A stretch of 10,151 bases of DNA, from contig JBCCSZ010000284.1 of assembly GCA_039199225.1 (NCBI GenBank), positions 1 through 10,151 of the forward strand, read 5' to 3'. The notes under the pieces were generated by a model. It did no database searches. It saw nothing but the letters and a program-made list of their open reading frames with translations, and was not told the DNA's origin. Both the position numbers and the translations under genes were made by a program. The DNA comes from JBCCSZ01 sp039199225. GTDB taxonomy: Bacteria > Bacteroidota > Bacteroidia > Chitinophagales > Saprospiraceae. Below, one piece after another: positions 6,255 through 10,151 of the stretch (positions within the stretch are counted from its first letter, which is position 1; each line of letters opens with the position of its first letter).

Positions 6255-6277
6255 AACTAATTGATAATTAATTAGTT
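6255..6277. promoter_or_regulatory. Inverted repeat before the TPR-like gene
   Basis: AACTAATT (6255-6262) and AATTAGTT (6270-6277) are 8-bp arms with a 7-nt spacer, ending 22 nt before the ATG of the rightward gene. It is unlike the 6160-6180 palindrome in sequence. It may be an operator or overlap the promoter of this gene: TTG at 6261-6263 and TATTTTAA at 6282-6289 are a weak promoter match with an 18-nt spacer. Confidence 0.35.
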
Positions 6278-6299
6278 ATTTTATTTTAAAGCTATGTAA

Positions 6300-7778
6300 A
6301 TGAAATATCTTATTCCTTTATTGAAAAAAATTGAACCAGGTATTGCCCTTCAACTCGAGGGGGAATGCGCTCGTTTGTATGAGCTGATTCAGTCAGGTGT
6401 TATCAAATCAGACAACGATGCTTGTGAGCTGCTTTTTGATGGTGTTCGCAAAAGTAAAAAATTTTCAGAGCTTAAGGTTAGGCTTATTCAGCAGTTGGTT
6501 CAAATTGTCATACAGCATCCCTGGATTTACAGGTCCTCCCTGCAGGAGGCATTTATAGACAGTTGGAAATCCTTGGTAGCAATAAAAATTCTGCTCGCCA
6601 AAGGCCACAAGGTAGGGTCCATCGATATCATACTTAGAGCCTTGCGGCAAGCTAGAAAATATGATTTTCATCGAATAGCCGTTGAGCTTTGTATCGAATT
6701 GCAGCACCATTTCTTCGTCATTGAAAACAATGAACGCAAAGGCAAGTACTACGAAAAGATTTTAGCCCGCGAAAAAATTAAAGCAGAAGCAGAAGAGCAA
6801 GTACGCATAGAAAGTGCTAAGCTGTTTTTTGAACACAACAAAACCAGATTCCACTCAAAGCAATACATTCTAGACCTTAGAAAAAAACTGGATTTTCTGA
6901 AAACGCACTTTCAGCACGATTCGGTTCATATCAATCTTTACCTCTGGAACCTAGAAGTTCTCTATGCCTATTTGCAACACGACTACAGCCATGTCATCGA
7001 CATCTGCGTGTCTGCCATTGAGTTTATGGAGAGTCGGAAAATGGATCGTACGGCTGGCTTTCGCTACAAGCTCGCCCCAGCTCAACTCATCCTAGGCCAA
7101 TACGATGAAGCGCGCGACAACATCCGACAAGCTATCGCCCGGGTCAAAAAAGAAGAATACAGTTGGAGTGTCTTTACTTACTACCGCTTACTTATCGAAT
7201 TGCACGATGGTGAATATGAACAGGCTTTTCGATTGTTTCAAGCTGCCAATGGCGCGCCGCAAATCAGTCGAGCCCTCAAGGTGCAATGGCGGATTGTCAA
7301 AGCCTACATGGCTTTTCTGATTCGGTCGGGTTACATCCGCGAGCATGAGGGGCGCAGTCCACATTATCGGCAAATCATCAGTGAAATACCTCCTTACTCG
7401 CAAGACAAGCAAGGAAATAACATTAACATACTCATCCTGCAACTGCTCCTCAACCTGGGCCACAACAACGATGTGCTCATCGATCGGGCAGAGGCCATCC
7501 GGAAGTACATGCAGCGCCACATGCGCAGCCGCGAGCTGGTACGCGCTCGGACCTTCCTGGAAATGCTACTGACCATTCCGCGCTATCAATTCCATTACGA
7601 GGCCGTGATTCGGCATACCCACAAAAAGCAGAAACTCCTACTGTCCAAACCCTTGCGGATGACCCAAAACCAAGACATTGAAATCATTCCCTACACCGAA
7701 TTGTGGAAAATGGTTTTGCATATCCTGAGTAAGCATTCGTCGCGCTACCGAGGTCGGAATCGGGTTTCCAGGCGATAG
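6300..7778 (+). CDS. Large helical TPR-like protein of unknown function
   Basis: I do not recognise the family. The 492-aa product is predicted almost wholly alpha-helical, without signal peptide or membrane segment, so it is likely cytoplasmic. Residues about 225-318 contain degenerate helix pairs of tetratricopeptide type (YSHVIDICVSAIEFME; LILGQYDEARDNIRQAI; LHDGEYEQAFRLFQAANG). Residues 145-205 are highly charged and may form long helices or a coiled coil. Near the C-terminus a conserved-looking DIEIIPYTELW (459-469) precedes a strongly basic tail (SSRYRGRNRVSRR). No helix-turn-helix or enzymatic motif was found. The start ATG at 6300 follows an AT-rich divergent region with two inverted repeats, facing the GG-leader peptide. 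TPR-like proteins often bind short peptides or scaffold partners, which makes a peptide-sensing role possible but unproven. It converges on the S9 peptidase gene with a 21-nt gap. The gene is intact. Confidence 0.8.
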   Translation: MKYLIPLLKKIEPGIALQLEGECARLYELIQSGVIKSDNDACELLFDGVRKSKKFSELKVRLIQQLVQIVIQHPWIYRSSLQEAFIDSWKSLVAIKILLAKGHKVGSIDIILRALRQARKYDFHRIAVELCIELQHHFFVIENNERKGKYYEKILAREKIKAEAEEQVRIESAKLFFEHNKTRFHSKQYILDLRKKLDFLKTHFQHDSVHINLYLWNLEVLYAYLQHDYSHVIDICVSAIEFMESRKMDRTAGFRYKLAPAQLILGQYDEARDNIRQAIARVKKEEYSWSVFTYYRLLIELHDGEYEQAFRLFQAANGAPQISRALKVQWRIVKAYMAFLIRSGYIREHEGRSPHYRQIISEIPPYSQDKQGNNINILILQLLLNLGHNNDVLIDRAEAIRKYMQRHMRSRELVRARTFLEMLLTIPRYQFHYEAVIRHTHKKQKLLLSKPLRMTQNQDIEIIPYTELWKMVLHILSKHSSRYRGRNRVSRR

Positions 7779-7811
7779 CTCTCGACTTTGTATCTACGCC
7801 TATCGGTAGCG
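7743..7811. repeat. Inverted repeat bridging two convergent 3' ends
   Basis: CGCTACCGA (7743-7751) and TCGGTAGCG (7803-7811) are 9-bp perfect arms with a 51-nt loop. One arm is inside the end of the TPR-like gene, the other inside the end of the S9 peptidase gene (both encode Arg-Tyr-Arg). No conventional terminator lies in the 21-nt gap, so this could serve as a loose bidirectional 3' structure, or be chance. Confidence 0.3.
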
Positions 7812-9830
7812 ATCAAACCAGGCCAAGACGTGTTCTACCTTGGAGATCATCTGGCTGGGCCGCCTTGCAATGAAGTGGGAGGCACCAGGGATTTCCACCA
7901 GTGCTGTTTCGATCTTCCGAAGCTTCAAGGCGTGGTAAAGCTGCTTGGCTTCCGATATGGGAGTCCGAAGATCGTCGGAGCCAACCATGACGAGCGTTGG
8001 GGTTTGGATGTTGCCAACTAAAGATACCGGAGAGAACTTCCAGTAAGTTTCGTAGTTTTCCCAGGGCTGCCCGGGATAGCGGGAGTTGGCATAACCATAA
8101 TAGTTGTCGGCCGTCAGGGTTTTGCTGATCCAGTTCATAACAGGCTTGACAACGACGGCGGAGCGGAAGCGGTTGTTTTTGCCAATGATCCAGGCCGTCA
8201 TAATACCGCCGGCACTACCTCCGGTGACGAAGAGACTGTCTTCGCTGAAATAGCTTTTCTTCAAAAGATGATCTACGCCGTCCATGACATCCTGATAGTC
8301 TTCGCCTGGGTAGTTGTGGTAGAGCAGATTGGCAAACTCCTCACCATAGCTGGTGCTGCCTCGTGGGTTGGGGTAGAAAACAATGTAGCCAGCCGCTGCG
8401 AAGAGCTGCATCTCTGGCGAGAAGCGATCCCCGTAATTGAGGATGGGACCACCGTGGTTTTCGATCATCATCGGATAGGTCTTGCTGGTGCTAAAGTCGG
8501 GAGGGTAGACGAGCCACCCCTGGATGTCGCGTCCGTCCACGGAAGATTTGTACCAGACTTCTTCTACCTTGCCCAGCTGACGTTCCTGGAGCAGGTCGTC
8601 GTTGAGGCGCAGGATGATGTTGGGGGGCGTACTTCCCTTATCGAGAATGGCCAATGCGGCTGGATGATCGGGTTGACTGTGCGTATAGGCAATCCGTCCG
8701 TTGGTGGATACGGAAAAGGAGCCACCTGCATAGGGGCGTCCGACCGAGGTGCCACCCAGGTCGTTGGCTAGGAGCTTGGTGTTGCCGCTGAGGTCTGTTT
8801 GTGCCACCTTTGTATTGCCCTTGTTGTCGTAGTGGAAATAGAGGCCCTTGTTGTTGGATGTCCAAACGGGAGCGGCAAAGCTGCGGTCGATTTTGTTGGT
8901 GATCTGTTGTTTGCCAGAACCATCGATGTTCATCACATACAGATTGGTGTTTTGATAGGCTTGCATGCGGTCGTCGAATCCTAGGTAGGCAATCTTTTGG
9001 CCGTCGGGTGATAGGGCGATGTTGTTGTCTGGTCCGTTGCGATCTGTCAATGGTGTGATTTTTCCATCGGCAATGTCCACTCTGTATATCTCGGAATTTC
9101 GAAACTCGTACTCCCAGTTTTCACTGCGATTGGCGGAGAAAAATAGTGCCTTACCGTCTTTTGACCAATGTGGGGTGCCTCGGTGATGGAAGCTTCCACT
9201 GGTAATTTGTCGAGCCGTTCCACCGTCGGCCGGGAGGATGAAGAGGTGTGAATAGCCGGGTTTTAAATAGCCAGAGCCGTCGGCCTCGTGCTTTAGGCGG
9301 GTGGTGACGCGCGGTGCTTCTGCCCACTCGGCCTTGTCTGGTTTGGCGGGTGGTTTGACCAGCGACAATTCAGAGCCTGCCACAAACATGGAAAATGCCA
9401 GCCACTGGCCATCGGGCGACCAGCTGACGGTAGAGGGGGAGGCAGGTAGTTGGGAAAGGCGTGCAATTTTTCCGCTCTTGAGCCAATAGACGAACAGCTC
9501 TGAGCCGTGCTCGGTAGCGGCGGAAAAGGCGATGCGCTGCCCATCGGGCGACCAACGGGGCTTAGATTCATTGAGATCGAAGCTGCTCAGTTTTTGGTGG
9601 TCTTGTCCATCGCTGTTGATCAACCACAGGCGGGACATCCGTCTGTCTTTCATGATGTCCATCCCATTTCTGACATAAACAACTTGCTGCCCGTCGGGCG
9701 AGATTTGAGGATCGGACACCCATTCTAATTCAAAGATGTCTAAACTGGAAAGGGATGGTTTTGCTTGCCCGTGAAGAAGAGTAAGCCCACAAAAAAAGTA
9801 AGCAATAGCAAATAGGGTGATGCGCATCAT
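7800..9830 (-). CDS. Secreted S9-family prolyl oligopeptidase-type serine peptidase
   Basis: Exported serine peptidase of the prolyl oligopeptidase/acylaminoacyl-peptidase/DPP-IV group, which cleaves short peptides, often near proline or at blocked N-termini. 676 aa, intact. ATG at 9830, with a second ATG directly after it. Residues 1-22 are a signal peptide ending LLHG-Q. Residues about 30-400 form a beta-propeller with repeated PD40-type blades: ISPDGQ 43, WSPDGQ 93, WSPDGQ 137, WSKDGK 222, LSPDGQ 273. The alpha/beta-hydrolase domain starts near 425: ENHGGP (457), GYIVFYPNPRGSTSYGEEF, nucleophile Ser539 in GGSAGG, Asp620 in GSDDLRTP and His652 in GASHF. GGSAGG replaces the more common GGSYGG. 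The likely role is nutritional peptide degradation in the periplasm or outside the cell. Substrate specificity cannot be read from the sequence. It stands alone, convergent with the TPR-like gene, with a long leader region upstream. Confidence 0.95.
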   Translation of the reverse strand: MMRITLFAIAYFFCGLTLLHGQAKPSLSSLDIFELEWVSDPQISPDGQQVVYVRNGMDIMKDRRMSRLWLINSDGQDHQKLSSFDLNESKPRWSPDGQRIAFSAATEHGSELFVYWLKSGKIARLSQLPASPSTVSWSPDGQWLAFSMFVAGSELSLVKPPAKPDKAEWAEAPRVTTRLKHEADGSGYLKPGYSHLFILPADGGTARQITSGSFHHRGTPHWSKDGKALFFSANRSENWEYEFRNSEIYRVDIADGKITPLTDRNGPDNNIALSPDGQKIAYLGFDDRMQAYQNTNLYVMNIDGSGKQQITNKIDRSFAAPVWTSNNKGLYFHYDNKGNTKVAQTDLSGNTKLLANDLGGTSVGRPYAGGSFSVSTNGRIAYTHSQPDHPAALAILDKGSTPPNIILRLNDDLLQERQLGKVEEVWYKSSVDGRDIQGWLVYPPDFSTSKTYPMMIENHGGPILNYGDRFSPEMQLFAAAGYIVFYPNPRGSTSYGEEFANLLYHNYPGEDYQDVMDGVDHLLKKSYFSEDSLFVTGGSAGGIMTAWIIGKNNRFRSAVVVKPVMNWISKTLTADNYYGYANSRYPGQPWENYETYWKFSPVSLVGNIQTPTLVMVGSDDLRTPISEAKQLYHALKLRKIETALVEIPGASHFIARRPSQMISKVEHVLAWFDRYR

Positions 9831-9833
9831 AGT

Positions 9834-9898
9834 AGGAAATTTTGCTACACAATGTAGGTCTTTTTAGCTTTTGGACCTCGCTTTTTTGAAAATTTCCT
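9834..9898 (-). promoter_or_regulatory. Nested inverted repeat abutting the S9 start codon
   Basis: AGGAAATTTT (9834-9843) and AAAATTTCCT (9889-9898) are 10-bp perfect arms. Between them AGGTC (9856-9860) and GACCT (9874-9878) form an inner 5-bp stem. In the minus-strand transcript the inner arm ends 3 nt before the ATG, so folding would occlude the initiation region. It could instead be an operator; the 45-nt loop weakens the RNA model. Confidence 0.3.
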
Positions 9899-10033
9899 GC
9901 TTTGAAGGAGTTGGACAACGAAGGAGTGGGTGGGGTGAATAATTTGTTAAGAAAATCAAAAAATAAAATAATATTTCACATAACACTTGACTAACATGTA
10001 ATTAATTGCTACTTTGAAAAAACAAGATAAATA

Positions 10034-10041
10034 CAAACTTA
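10034..10041 (-). promoter_or_regulatory. Possible -7 element for the S9 peptidase gene
   Basis: On the minus strand this reads TAAGTTTG, a full match to TAnnTTTG, but no convincing -33 TTTG lies upstream. Using it would give a leader of nearly 200 nt that includes the nested inverted repeat. Confidence 0.25.
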
Positions 10042-10151
10042 TTGTTTTTACTTTCTTTTCACCATGTAACCCCATTAAGTATTGAAATAACTCGACTTTG
10101 ATTCACAGCTTTTTCAAAGAACCTGATTGTTTCATCTCAATTTGCACGGTC

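Larger units (their letters stand above)
9831..10151. other. Gene-free AT-rich region upstream of the S9 peptidase
   Basis: A 321-nt stretch to the window end with no supported gene. It holds the inverted repeat at 9834-9898 and one good minus-strand -7 element at 10034-10041, listed separately. The rest is low-complexity A/T sequence. Confidence 0.5.

Noticed and set aside
8268..8771. 167-codon plus-strand open frame within the S9 peptidase region
   Set aside because: It is a shadow of the S9 peptidase catalytic domain and propeller coding sequence; the minus-strand frame carries all the family motifs.

Overview
The window looks like a chromosomal segment of a Bacteroidota bacterium, most likely a Saprospiria-type marine or freshwater organism (Lewinella/Haliscomenobacter-like; this rank is inference). 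The signs are: near-perfect Bacteroidota -7 promoter elements (TAnnTTTG) before several genes, almost no Shine-Dalgarno sites, an OmpA-type lipid-envelope protein opening with a 'NLVPNPGFE' module, a PagL-like outer-membrane protein, a secreted S9 peptidase, and a double-glycine-leader mini-peptide of the kind common in this phylum. No tRNA, rRNA, CRISPR array or insertion sequence was recognised.

Layout. Positions 1-1932 (+) hold polyphosphate kinase 1, cut at its 5' end by the window edge. It converges, with a 25-nt gap, on a PagL-like/acyloxyacyl hydrolase outer-membrane protein (1958-3118, -). A 317-nt divergent promoter region separates that gene from an OmpA-family peptidoglycan-binding protein (3436-4575, +). 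Downstream lies a 675-nt non-coding stretch with three successive hairpins.

The centre (about 5170-7780) is AT-rich between its genes and is the most unusual part. It holds an XRE-family regulator with a coiled-coil tail (5251-5715, +), a 41-aa double-glycine-leader peptide (6021-6146, -) that is easily overlooked, and a 492-aa helical, TPR-like protein of unknown function (6300-7778, +). The peptide and the helical protein are divergently transcribed from a shared 153-nt region. That region holds a perfect 21-bp palindrome directly before the peptide start and a second inverted repeat before the large gene. An inverted repeat also covers the predicted promoter of the regulator.

The right side is a secreted S9 prolyl-oligopeptidase-family enzyme (7800-9830, -), convergent with the helical protein, preceded by a long gene-free AT-rich stretch that runs to the window end.

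How they may work together: the outer genes look like ordinary envelope and metabolic housekeeping, each with its own promoter. The XRE regulator, GG-leader peptide and TPR-like protein could form a small peptide-based regulatory or natural-product locus. This is inference from proximity, divergent arrangement and operator-like palindromes; no maturation enzyme or exporter is visible in the window.
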